Shown here: positions 1-5,207 of the stretch, one piece after another | How the letters are laid out: each line of letters opens with the position of its first letter | Position numbering within the stretch: the first letter of the stretch is position 1 | Origin: Pseudomonadota bacterium | GTDB lineage: Bacteria; Pseudomonadota; Gammaproteobacteria; Burkholderiales; Thiobacillaceae | NCBI GenBank assembly: GCA_021802595.1 | Contig: JAJZRT010000329.1 | Span: 1-5,207 of the forward strand | Direction of reading: 5' to 3' | Length of the DNA stretch: 5,207 nucleotides | Program-made: the position numbers and the translations under genes | The notes under the pieces: generated by a model | Told to the model about the DNA's origin: nothing | The model's database searches: none | The model's input: the letters and a program-made list of their open reading frames with translations, nothing else

Positions 1-2
1 CC

Positions 3-128
3 ACCGCCGGCCTGCTGGTCGACCGGCTGGGCTGGCTCGGCTTCTTCCTGCTCTGCGCCGCGCTCGCCCTGCCGGGCATGCTGCTGCTCCCCGCCGCCGC
101 GCCCTGGAAGACTCGTTCCGCCGGTTGA
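3..128 (+). CDS. C-terminal end of an MFS transporter, AmpG-like (partial, start outside window)
   Basis: Only the last 41 codons and a TGA stop are present. The peptide begins TAGLLVDRLGWLGFFLLCAA, continues as one hydrophobic helix (about residues 11-32 of this fragment, ending in LLLLP-type residues) and finishes with a short polar tail, PWKTRSAG. A 'GLLVDxLGWxxFFLLxxxxALPGxLLL' pattern is typical of the last transmembrane segment of AmpG-family MFS proteins, inner-membrane permeases that import muropeptide fragments during cell-wall recycling. The frame is set by the uninterrupted reading to TGA; the other two frames are not membrane-like. The gene runs towards the insertion sequence and the leftward transporter genes, so it was convergent with them. 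With so little sequence, another MFS subfamily cannot be excluded. Confidence 0.6.
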   Translation, partial: TAGLLVDRLGWLGFFLLCAALALPGMLLLPAAAPWKTRSAG

Positions 129-195
129 CATCGCCGTCGTTGCGAGGAGCCTGTTTCGGCGCGGCCAAAACTGCACACGGGCCATGAACCCACCA

Positions 196-210
196 CCAAA
201 GCCGTCATAG
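196..210. other. Right insertion flank matching the guide RNA
   Basis: CCAAAGCCGTCATAG abuts the right subterminal repeat and equals the guide RNA segment encoded at 362-376 except for one base that still allows G-U pairing. The stretch from 129 to here is intergenic DNA after the AmpG-like gene, about 80 bp, in which I see no gene or terminator. Confidence 0.6.
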
Positions 211-221
211 ATGGTCGCCCC
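211..221. repeat. Right subterminal inverted repeat of the IS1111-type element
   Basis: The sequence ATGGTCGCCCC is the exact reverse complement of 1702-1712. One mismatch followed by one more match extends the pairing to 12 of 13. It lies at the transposase-distal end, directly next to a 15-nt stretch (196-210) that matches the guide RNA. Confidence 0.8.
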
Positions 222-338
222 CATTTTGCCAAGCTTTCAATTGATGACGGTAAGAAGGTGAAGATTGCAGCCATAGATCCGGACTTTGATCGAGGCTCGA
301 AGCCTCTGTCCCTGATGGAATGTGCTGGCCAGGTTCCG

Positions 339-348
339 ATCATCGCGA
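339..348 (-). other. Left-target guide segment in the seekRNA loop
   Basis: The RNA reads UCGCGAUGAU and can pair with the plus strand at 1716-1725 (ATTATCGCGA), with 9 Watson-Crick pairs and one G-T wobble. Against the reconstructed uninterrupted target (TCGCG-AT-GACGG) the first nine bases match without exception. That fits an RNA designed to recognise the site before insertion. Confidence 0.6.
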
Positions 349-361
349 CGCGCTTTTCGCG

Positions 362-376
362 CTATGACGACTTTGG
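362..376 (-). other. Right-target guide segment in the seekRNA loop
   Basis: The RNA reads CCAAAGUCGUCAUAG. It can pair along all 15 nt with the minus-strand DNA at 196-210 (CTATGACGGCTTTGG): 14 Watson-Crick pairs and one U-G wobble. The matching flank directly abuts the right subterminal repeat, so pairing may cover the last bases of the element and about 12-13 bases of target. Confidence 0.7.
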
Positions 377-541
377 ATTGTCCTGGCCACGGTCTGACCT
401 GTCTTGCCATCACTTCATGATTGCCTGTGCAATCGGTGGAAGCTCTCCTTTCGAAGTCGGTTGTCGTTGTTCTGCTAAGCCGCAGGGTTTTCCATGGCGC
501 TGATCGCCGGCGGTCCCTCTATTACCAGAGGCGAGCAGCGC

Positions 542-562
542 TGTGGGAAACCCGTACCCACA
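542..562 (-). other. Stem-loop just after the transposase stop
   Basis: TGTGGG (542-547) and CCCACA (557-562) form a perfect 6-bp stem with a 9-nt loop, 16 nt beyond the transposase stop codon. No run of T follows in transposase sense (the sequence continues CAGCGCTG), so it does not look like a factor-independent terminator. It could separate the transposase mRNA from the guide RNA as a processing or stability element. A weaker 5-bp stem (CCTCT/AGAGG, 516-531) lies just beyond it. Confidence 0.35.
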
Positions 563-578
563 AGGAGGATCGAGCTAT

Positions 579-1631
579 TCATGCCGCTATCCCGTTTCCC
601 AAGTGGGCTCCCTGCCGGGCGTAGTGCGCCTCGTACTTCCGGTCATGCGCCAGGAGCGCCCAGATCGTGCGGGCGTTCTTGTTCGCCAAGGCCACCGCAG
701 CCACGTTCTTGTTGCGCCGGGCCATCAGTCTCTTCAGCCAAGGATCGGCGTCCGGCTTGCGCTCCGCCACCCGGATCACTGCCCTGGCGCCGTGAATCAG
801 CAAGGTTCGAAGATACGTGTCGCCCCGCTTGCTGATTCCCAGCAGCGTCGATTTTCCGCCCGTCGAGTGCTGCCGAGGGACGATGCCCATCCAGGCCGCC
901 AGTTGTCGGCCGTTCTTGAAGTTCCTGGCATCTCCGATCGATGCCACCATCGCACTCGCCGACAGCGGCCCGATGCCCGGTATCTTCGCCAGTCCCTGGC
1001 TGGCGGCGTTGTCCCGATGCCAGCGCTGGATGTCGGCCTCCAGTTCTCCGACCTGTCGGTCAAGTTCCTTGAGATGATCGACCAAGCGCGCGATGAGCAG
1101 CCGGAAGCTGCCCGGCAGGTCGTTCTCGCCGTCTTCAATGATCTCGGGCACCCGCTTGGGGATATGGCCGATGCCCTTCGGGATGATGAAGCCGTATTCG
1201 GCCAGCAGCCCCCGGATCTGGTTGGCTTGCGCGGTCCTCGCCTTGACGAATCCTTGCCGGGCCCGATGCACGCTCAGGATCGCCTGCTGCTCAGCGTTCT
1301 TGATCGGCACCAGCGGCATGTTCGGGCGCATCATGGCCTCGCAGATCGCTTCGGCGTCCGCCGCGTCGTTCTTGTTGCGCTTGACGAACGGCTTCACGTA
1401 CTGCGGCGGAATCAGCTCTACGGTATGCCCCAATGCCTGGAGCTTCCGCGCCCAATAGTGGGCGCTGCCGCAGGCTTCCATGCCGATGCGGCACGGCGTC
1501 AGGTTGGCGAAGAAGGGCAACATCTGTGCGCGCTTGAGCTGCTTCTTCATCACCGCTCGCCCCTTGTCGTCTGCCCCATGCATTTGGAACACCGCCTTTG
1601 CCAAATCAATGCCTATCGTCGTAACATTCAT
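579..1631 (-). CDS. IS110-family (IS1111 subgroup) DEDD transposase, 350 aa, intact
   Basis: This protein cuts and rejoins DNA to excise the element as a circle and insert it at a site chosen by the guide RNA. The N-terminal RuvC-like domain (about 1-160) shows the four acidic residues of the DEDD set: D9 in IGIDLAK, E52 in GMEACG, and D89 and D92 in RNKNDAADAEAI. A predicted coiled segment (about 177-203) links to the C-terminal Tnp_IS116/IS110/IS902 domain. That domain carries a helix-hairpin-helix motif, IPGIGPLSA (217-225), and the block HSTGGKSTLLGISKRGDTYLR; S256 is the likely catalytic serine. The length is normal for the subgroup and there is no stop or frameshift. The chosen ATG gives the usual MNVTTIGIDLAK start and has a strong AGGAG eight bases upstream. 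It lies 18 nt behind the stop of the interrupted transporter gene on the same strand. Confidence 0.95.
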   Translation of the reverse strand: MNVTTIGIDLAKAVFQMHGADDKGRAVMKKQLKRAQMLPFFANLTPCRIGMEACGSAHYWARKLQALGHTVELIPPQYVKPFVKRNKNDAADAEAICEAMMRPNMPLVPIKNAEQQAILSVHRARQGFVKARTAQANQIRGLLAEYGFIIPKGIGHIPKRVPEIIEDGENDLPGSFRLLIARLVDHLKELDRQVGELEADIQRWHRDNAASQGLAKIPGIGPLSASAMVASIGDARNFKNGRQLAAWMGIVPRQHSTGGKSTLLGISKRGDTYLRTLLIHGARAVIRVAERKPDADPWLKRLMARRNKNVAAVALANKNARTIWALLAHDRKYEAHYARQGAHLGNGIAA

Positions 1632-1639
1632 CTCGGTCG

Positions 1640-1644
1640 CTCCT
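1640..1644 (-). promoter_or_regulatory. Shine-Dalgarno site of the transposase gene
   Basis: On the minus strand the sequence GAGAGGAG (1640-1647) places AGGAG 8 nt before the ATG at 1631. It fixes the transposase start. It also lies within 10 nt of the TGA (1650-1652) that ends the chimeric transporter, so ribosomes finishing the transporter could re-initiate here. A TATACA sequence (1659-1664) upstream might be a -10 box, but no -35 partner is evident at the right distance. Confidence 0.7.
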
Positions 1645-1649
1645 CTCGT

Positions 1650-3125
1650 TCAAGTGGTTGTATAACAGCTCCACTTTGGCACTCTGATGCCGTTTCGGGT
1701 AGGGGCGACCATTCCATTATCGCGAGCGGAGATGACCAGGCCGGCGTTCCGGTCCAGCTTCAGGGCACCAGCGGTAGCTAGCATCATCAGTGCCCCCAAC
1801 GCGAACCAGGCATGGTGGAAGTCGGCGAGTTGCAGAGTCGGGGCGCCGCCCAATGCCTCAGAAACGCTCAAGGCAAATGCAGCAAAGGCGACACCCATGC
1901 TCATGGCCACCTGCTGCAGCATGGTCGCCAAGGCGTTGGCGCCGGCGCGTTGCTCGGCGCCGATATCGGCAAAGGCGAGAGTGGTGATGCCGGTGAAATT
2001 CATCGAGCGCGTCATGCCGGCAGCGAGCAGCACCGCATAGCTCAGCACGGCCGGAATCCCGGGCGCCAGCAGTCCGCATCCGAAGAGCGAAGCCGCGCAC
2101 AGGGCGCCGTTGGTCGTCAGCACCCTGCGGAAGCCGAAGCGGCGCAGCGTCGGCGTGGTGACACTCTTCATCAGCAGGTTGCCGGCCATATAGGCCAACA
2201 CCATCATCCCAGCGTGTTCGGGCGAGTAACCGAAACCGAGCTGGAACATCAACGGCAACAGGAAAGGCGAGGCGTTGATCGCGACGCGAGAGACGAAGCC
2301 GAAACTCACCACGGCGAGCGCAAAGCTCGGCACGGCGACAGCGCGCAGGTCGAGCATGGGTGCCGCGCTGCGGTGTGCATGCCTAACGCAGCCGACCGCC
2401 ATCAACAGGCCGACACCCACCAGCGCCAGCGGCCAGGGCGACCAGGCATCCAGGTTGCCCAGTCGTGCCAGCCCTTCGACCAGCGCTGCCAAGGTCAGCG
2501 CCGTCAGCAGGAAGCCGACGGTGTCGAAGCGGACTCTCGCCGTCGGCGCGCGCGGGGGAATGTGGCGCAGTACCAGGCCTATCCCGGCTAGGCCGATGGG
2601 CAGGTTCACCAGGAAGATCCAGCGCCACGAGGCGTGGCTGACGATTAGACCGCCCAGTACGGGACCCAGCACCGGCGCAATGAGTCCCGGCCAGGTGATG
2701 GTGCCGATGGCTTCGATGATCCGCTGCTTGGGAGTTTCGCGCAGCACCACGAAGCGTCCTACCGGCGACATGAATGCTGCCGCCGTGCCCTGAAGAATTC
2801 TGGCGGCGATGAGCAGACCGAGCGATGGGGCGAGGCCGCACAGCAACGATGCCAGGGTGAACAGGGCGATGGCCGAGGCGAACACCCGGCGCGCGCCGAA
2901 GCGTTCGCCGCACCAACCGGCAGCCGGCACGAATACCGCCAGCGCCACCAGATACGAGGTGACGCAGGCGCTGGCGTCCAGTGCGGTGCTGCCGAAGCCG
3001 GTGCCGATCGAGGGCAGGGCAACGGTGATGATCGAGGCGTCGAGCGTCTCCATGAAGAACGCCGCCGCGACGGTGAGGGCGATGGCGTGAGATCCACTCC
3101 CGTTCAGCGTCGTCACGCTATTCAT
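1650..3125 (-). CDS. DHA2-family MFS drug/metabolite exporter, 3' end replaced by IS sequence
   Basis: This 491-residue protein is a 14-helix inner-membrane proton antiporter of the EmrB/QacA (DHA2) type; members export drugs, dyes or metabolites, and the substrate here is unknown. Visible landmarks are the TM1 motif METLDASIITVALPSIG (25-41), a motif-A-like loop GWCGERFGARR (70-80), the WRWIFLVNLPIG block (168-178) and the antiporter motif C, GPVLGGL (154-160), in TM5. The ATG at 3125 is chosen because MNSVTTLNG directly precedes TM1 and GGGTGA lies 7 nt upstream; a longer frame to 3338 would overlap the preceding gene. Native-looking sequence ends at about SARD (466-469). The next 22 residues, roughly NGMVAPTRNG...SCYTTT, come from the insertion sequence, which also supplies the TGA stop. 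The last hydrophobic segment (about 437-455) is intact, so the protein may still work. It is probably last in the leftward operon, 47 nt after the EamA gene. Confidence 0.85.
   Translation of the reverse strand: MNSVTTLNGSGSHAIALTVAAAFFMETLDASIITVALPSIGTGFGSTALDASACVTSYLVALAVFVPAAGWCGERFGARRVFASAIALFTLASLLCGLAPSLGLLIAARILQGTAAAFMSPVGRFVVLRETPKQRIIEAIGTITWPGLIAPVLGPVLGGLIVSHASWRWIFLVNLPIGLAGIGLVLRHIPPRAPTARVRFDTVGFLLTALTLAALVEGLARLGNLDAWSPWPLALVGVGLLMAVGCVRHAHRSAAPMLDLRAVAVPSFALAVVSFGFVSRVAINASPFLLPLMFQLGFGYSPEHAGMMVLAYMAGNLLMKSVTTPTLRRFGFRRVLTTNGALCAASLFGCGLLAPGIPAVLSYAVLLAAGMTRSMNFTGITTLAFADIGAEQRAGANALATMLQQVAMSMGVAFAAFALSVSEALGGAPTLQLADFHHAWFALGALMMLATAGALKLDRNAGLVISARDNGMVAPTRNGIRVPKWSCYTTT
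1702..1712. repeat. Left subterminal inverted repeat of the IS1111-type element
   Basis: GGGGCGACCAT is the exact reverse complement of 211-221. It lies 70 nt before the transposase start codon. On the minus strand its first three bases form an ATG that is codon 472 of the chimeric DHA2 transporter frame, which marks where IS-derived coding sequence begins. Confidence 0.8.
1716..1725. other. Left insertion flank matching the guide RNA
   Basis: ATTATCGCGA spans the proposed left terminus and the last native codons (about A467 to D469) of the DHA2 transporter. It equals the sequence at 339-348 in nine of ten positions, the exception being a wobble-compatible T for C. Confidence 0.5.
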
Positions 3126-3172
3126 TGCGGCGTCACCCGGCGGCCCTCTTCGCAGCGACTGGCATCCCCGAC

Positions 3173-4093
3173 TCAGGCGCCGGGAGTGCCTTCCTGCTGC
3201 GCTGCGCGCAGCAGGCGCTCTGACAGATGCTGGTGCGTCGCGATGTAGATGCCGCTGGCCATGAGGATGGCGATCCCGAGCAGCGACCAGCGATCCGGGA
3301 AATCCCCGAACACCAGATAGCCCACGACGGTGGCCCAAATCAGTTGGGTGTAGCTGAACGGGGCCAGTTTGGCGGCGGGGGCGAATTCATAGGCCTTGAT
3401 CAGGGTCAGATGGCTGAAGCCGGCGATGCAGCCCACGGCGATGAACAGGAACGCGTGAAACCAGCTCTGCGGTGGCCTCCAGGCGTCGGGCAAGGCTAGG
3501 GAGAGCAGCAGCATGCCGACCAGGCCGGAGTAGAAAATAGAGGTGTGGGGACTCTCCAGCCCTGCGATCCGGCGCGTCAGTATCTGATAGGAGGCGAAGC
3601 AGGCGGCCGTGCCCAGCGGCAGCAGCGAGGACCAGGCAAAGACGCCGCTGCCTGGACGCATGATGATCAGGACGCCGACGAAGCCGGCGCTGACCGCGAG
3701 CCAGCGGGCGAGTTCGACCTGCTCCTTCAGCACCAATACGGCCATCATCGTGACCAGCAGCGGTGCCAGGAAGGAGATCGCGGAAGACTCGGCGAGCGGC
3801 TGGTATTTCAAGGCCGCGACGAACAGCAGTGTGGACGCCGCGAGCAGCAGGCCGCGCACGATCTGCGTGCCCGGCCGGCGGGTACGTACCAGTGCCAGAC
3901 CCAGACGCGGGCCGAGCAGGGCGGTCACCAGCAGCGTGTGAAAGGCATAGCGCGCCCACACCACCATCGTCACCGGATAGAAGCGGGTCAGGTACTTCGA
4001 GATCGAATCCATGACGGCGAACATCGCCACCGCCGCCATGATCATCAACATGCCGCGCAAGCTTCGCGGCATGCCGGGGAGGGGTTCATTCAT
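3173..4093 (-). CDS. DMT-superfamily EamA/RhaT-type permease, 306 aa
   Basis: This is an inner-membrane transporter of the drug/metabolite superfamily with two tandem EamA domains (about 14-147 and 157-287), each of about five helices, giving the usual 10 TM segments. Family features include a first helix with FAVMDSISKYL (25-35), AESSAISFLAPLLVTMMAVLV at the end of repeat one followed by LKEQVELARW, and GFVGVLIIMRPG (137-148) in TM5. Repeat two ends with GYLVFGDFPDRWSLLGIAILMASGIYI (258-284), which carries the same signature in a second copy. A basic, polar tail (288-306) is probably cytoplasmic. Such proteins export amino acids or other small metabolites, but no substrate can be assigned. 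The start ATG lacks a good Shine-Dalgarno sequence (nearest GAGGAA about 25 nt upstream). It follows the ABC ATPase by 49 nt and precedes the DHA2 exporter by 47 nt, suggesting one transcript. Confidence 0.9.
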   Translation of the reverse strand: MNEPLPGMPRSLRGMLMIMAAVAMFAVMDSISKYLTRFYPVTMVVWARYAFHTLLVTALLGPRLGLALVRTRRPGTQIVRGLLLAASTLLFVAALKYQPLAESSAISFLAPLLVTMMAVLVLKEQVELARWLAVSAGFVGVLIIMRPGSGVFAWSSLLPLGTAACFASYQILTRRIAGLESPHTSIFYSGLVGMLLLSLALPDAWRPPQSWFHAFLFIAVGCIAGFSHLTLIKAYEFAPAAKLAPFSYTQLIWATVVGYLVFGDFPDRWSLLGIAILMASGIYIATHQHLSERLLRAAQQEGTPGA

Positions 4094-4142
4094 CGGGGCT
4101 CGGAGGCGCGGATTCCTCGGCTATGCGTCGCTTGCGACTGAA

Positions 4143-4919
4143 TCAATGGTTGCCGAGAATTTCGCCTAAGAAGGCTCGCGTTCTCTGGTGCTGCGGCTTC
4201 TTGAAGAACTCCGCCGGCGGACCTTGCTCGATGATCTCTCCGTCAGCCATGAAAATCACCCGGTCGGCGACCGACCGGGCGAAGCCCATTTCGTGGGTGA
4301 CGCAAATCATCGTCATTCCCTCATTGGCCAGGCTGATCATGGTGTCGAGCACTTCCTTGACCATCTCCGGGTCGAGCGCCGAGGTCGGCTCGTCGAACAG
4401 CATCAGCTTCGGTTCCATGCACAGCGCGCGGGCGATCGCCACCCGCTGTTGCTGCCCGCCCGACAGGTGGGCCGGATACTTGTCGGCTTGATCGAGTATC
4501 TTGACCCGGTCGAGCAGCCGGCGGGCGGTGGCCTCAGCCTCCGCGCGGCCCTTGCCCAGCGCCTTCATCGGTGCCAGGAGGCAGTTCTGCATCACCGTGA
4601 GGTGAGGAAACAAGTTGAATTGCTGGAACACCATGCCGACTTCATGCCGCACCGCATCGATCGTCTTGCTGCTCTGGTCGAGCTCTATCCCGCGCACCAC
4701 GACGCGCCCTTGCTGATAGTTCTCGAGCCGGTTGAGGCAGCGGATCAGCGTCGATTTTCCCGACCCTGAGGGTCCGCAGAGAACGATCTTCTCGCCGCAG
4801 CTCACCGTCAGGTGCACATTTTTCAATGCCTGGAAAGCGCCGTACCACTTGTCGACGCCTTCCATGAGGATCATCGGTGCGGTTCCGGGATATGCCGGAG
4901 CATTCGGATTAGCTTGCAT
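4143..4919 (-). CDS. Polar amino-acid ABC transporter ATP-binding protein (GlnQ/GltL type), 258 aa
   Basis: This cytoplasmic ATPase powers a periplasmic-binding-protein-dependent importer of the polar amino acid (PAAT) family. All nucleotide-binding motifs are present in order: Walker [10 protein letters not shown] (49-57), Q-loop FQQFNLFPH (98-106), ABC signature LSGGQQQR (152-159), Walker B LMLFDE (172-177, catalytic E177), D-loop SALD (180-183) and H-loop histidine H209 in VTHEMGFAR. The '[12 protein letters not shown]' and 'VTHEMGFAR' stretches are characteristic of the GlnQ/GltL/HisP group. The N-terminus has about 17 extra residues before [12 protein letters not shown]. The ATG at 4919 is preceded by AGGGAA, a fair ribosome site, but M16 or M19 could also start. 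It follows the substrate-binding protein gene by 30 nt. No permease lies between or after them in the window. The exact amino acid cannot be told from the ATPase. Confidence 0.93.
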   Translation of the reverse strand: MQANPNAPAYPGTAPMILMEGVDKWYGAFQALKNVHLTVSCGEKIVLCGPSGSGKSTLIRCLNRLENYQQGRVVVRGIELDQSSKTIDAVRHEVGMVFQQFNLFPHLTVMQNCLLAPMKALGKGRAEAEATARRLLDRVKILDQADKYPAHLSGGQQQRVAIARALCMEPKLMLFDEPTSALDPEMVKEVLDTMISLANEGMTMICVTHEMGFARSVADRVIFMADGEIIEQGPPAEFFKKPQHQRTRAFLGEILGNH

Positions 4920-4949
4920 GGTGTTCCCTATCGCGCTATGGGGTTTCGA

Positions 4950-5207
4950 TCACTGCACCGTAAAGGGAACGCCGGGCACGGAGGTGGGGAATTCGTCCGG
5001 CTTGGGCGGCGCGAAGCCCATCCACTTCTGATATACCACGGCGAGCTGACCGTTGGCCTTGATCTTGTCGATGAAGGTGTTGATATAGGCGTTCAACTCC
5101 TTTTCGCCGAGCCGGGTGCAGATGCCGTTCCATTGCCGCAGGAACTTCAGCTTGATCTCATAGGTCCCGGGCTGGGCGGCGTTGAGCTTGATCGGGTAGA
5201 ACTGATT
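4950..5207 (-). CDS. C-terminal part of an amino-acid ABC transporter substrate-binding protein (family 3), 5' end outside window
   Basis: The last 85 codons and a TGA stop are present. The peptide starts NQFYPIKLN and contains WNGICTRLGEKELNAYINTF, DKIKANGQLAVVYQKWMGF and the tail PTSVPGVPFTVQ. An 'N-x-W-I/INTF-x-x-x-K-x-NG-x-L-x-x-x-Y-x-KW-x-G' pattern is the standard C-terminal end of SBP_bac_3 periplasmic amino-acid-binding proteins. In that family the last helices of the second lobe contain the lysine-rich 'NG-L' segment, and the gene is commonly followed by the ATPase, as here 30 nt downstream. The protein would bind an amino acid in the periplasm and deliver it to the membrane permease. 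The signal peptide and ligand-binding residues lie beyond the window, so the ligand is not assigned. Confidence 0.9.
   Translation of the reverse strand, partial: NQFYPIKLNAAQPGTYEIKLKFLRQWNGICTRLGEKELNAYINTFIDKIKANGQLAVVYQKWMGFAPPKPDEFPTSVPGVPFTVQ

Larger units (their letters stand above)
290..436 (-). ncRNA. Probable seekRNA / bridge RNA of the IS1111-type element (ends approximate)
   Basis: This segment lies between the transposase stop and the right end, where IS1111 elements encode the RNA that directs their transposase to a target. In RNA order three hairpins can be read. The first is a 6-bp stem with a 4-nt loop, GATTGC-ACAG-GCAATC (419-434). The second is a large hairpin closed by the perfect 8-bp stem TGGCCAGG/CCTGGCCA (382-389 with 326-333). 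The third is a short GAGGC-TTCGA-GCCTC hairpin (292-306). The central 48-nt loop has a small GCGC-GAAAA-GCGC apical stem. On its 5' side lies a segment complementary to the right flank, and on its 3' side one identical to the left flank. This two-strand arrangement is that of published IS1111/IS110 guide RNAs. The RNA's 5' and 3' ends and its promoter cannot be fixed by eye. Confidence 0.72.
209..1718 (-). mobile_element. IS110-family insertion sequence, IS1111 subgroup, apparently complete
   Basis: The element is about 1.51 kb and is read on the minus strand. It holds one intact DEDD transposase gene (579-1631), a short leader of about 85 nt before it and a long non-coding region (222-578) after it. 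Perfect 11-bp subterminal inverted repeats, ATGGTCGCCCC and its complement, lie at 211-221 and 1702-1712. Subterminal repeats plus a downstream non-coding region define the IS1111 subgroup; classical IS110 elements lack the repeats and carry the region upstream. The ends are placed at a shared AT dinucleotide (207-208 and 1719-1720), leaving 2 bp outside the right repeat and 6 bp outside the left one; the exact termini may be off by up to about 3 bp. No longer target duplication was found, as expected for this family. The non-coding part holds the probable guide RNA. The element sits at the 3' end of a DHA2 transporter gene. Confidence 0.85.

Noticed and set aside
132..161. CGCCG/CGGCG inverted repeat after the AmpG-like stop as a terminator.
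   Set aside because: The stem is only 5 bp with a 20-nt loop and has no following T run.
196..376. The 15-nt inverted repeat (196-210 with 362-376) as a structural repeat or an end of a second element.
   Set aside because: One arm is in the flank next to the IS terminus and the other in the guide loop, and the second flank also has a match in the same loop, so guide-target pairing explains it better.
129..503. A continuous plus-strand frame (GTG start at 258, open from the AmpG-like stop) encoding a possible 81-residue protein.
   Set aside because: It crosses the IS end without interruption and runs antisense to the structured guide-RNA region. No ribosome site or family resemblance was seen, and its absence of stops is explained by the base composition and stems.
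543..1781. A long plus-strand open frame of 412 codons opposite the transposase.
   Set aside because: It is the antisense shadow of a clearly conserved transposase gene, with low-complexity Arg/His/Gln-rich translation and no recognisable domain.
3126..3338. A 71-residue N-terminal extension of the DHA2 exporter.
   Set aside because: It overlaps the 3' end of the EamA gene, is Arg/Gly/Pro-rich without membrane or signal character, and the ATG at 3125 has a plausible ribosome site right before TM1.
4094..4142. Possible hairpin between the ATPase and EamA genes acting as an internal terminator.
   Set aside because: Only a 4-bp GAGG/CCTC pairing can be made and no T run follows; the short gap favours co-transcription.

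Overview
The window looks like chromosomal DNA from a high-GC proteobacterium. A betaproteobacterium is my best guess, from the protein styles and the IS1111-type element, but no rRNA or other marker is present to fix the lineage. From left to right it holds the 3' end of a rightward MFS gene (AmpG-like, 3-128), an IS110-family element of the IS1111 subgroup (about 209-1718, transposase leftward), and then four leftward transporter genes. Read in their own direction these are the C-terminus of an amino-acid ABC substrate-binding protein (4950-5207, cut by the window edge), its ATPase (4143-4919), a DMT/EamA-family permease (3173-4093) and a 14-TM DHA2-type MFS exporter (1650-3125). The gaps between them are only 30, 49 and 47 nt, so they probably form one transcription unit.

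The most informative part is the insertion sequence. Its DEDD transposase (579-1631) is intact. Two 11-bp perfect subterminal inverted repeats (211-221 and 1702-1712) mark the ends. The 357-nt non-coding region lies downstream of the transposase gene, as is usual for IS1111-type elements, and contains what looks like the guide RNA (seekRNA/bridge RNA). An 8-bp perfect stem (326-333 with 382-389) closes a loop carrying two segments that match the two flanks of the insertion. One segment (362-376) pairs with the right flank over 15 nt with a single G-U wobble. The other (339-348) pairs with the left flank over 10 nt with a single wobble. Orientation and order fit the published IS1111 model, so the RNA and the site it chose can both be read from this one locus. 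Joining the flanks at a shared AT gives a proposed empty target (transposase sense) TCGCGATGACGGCTTTGG.

The element landed at the 3' end of the DHA2 transporter gene and now supplies its last roughly 22 codons and its stop codon. That stop lies only 18 nt before the transposase start, so transporter transcripts should run into the transposase gene. No tRNA, rRNA, CRISPR array, phage gene or convincing factor-independent terminator was seen.
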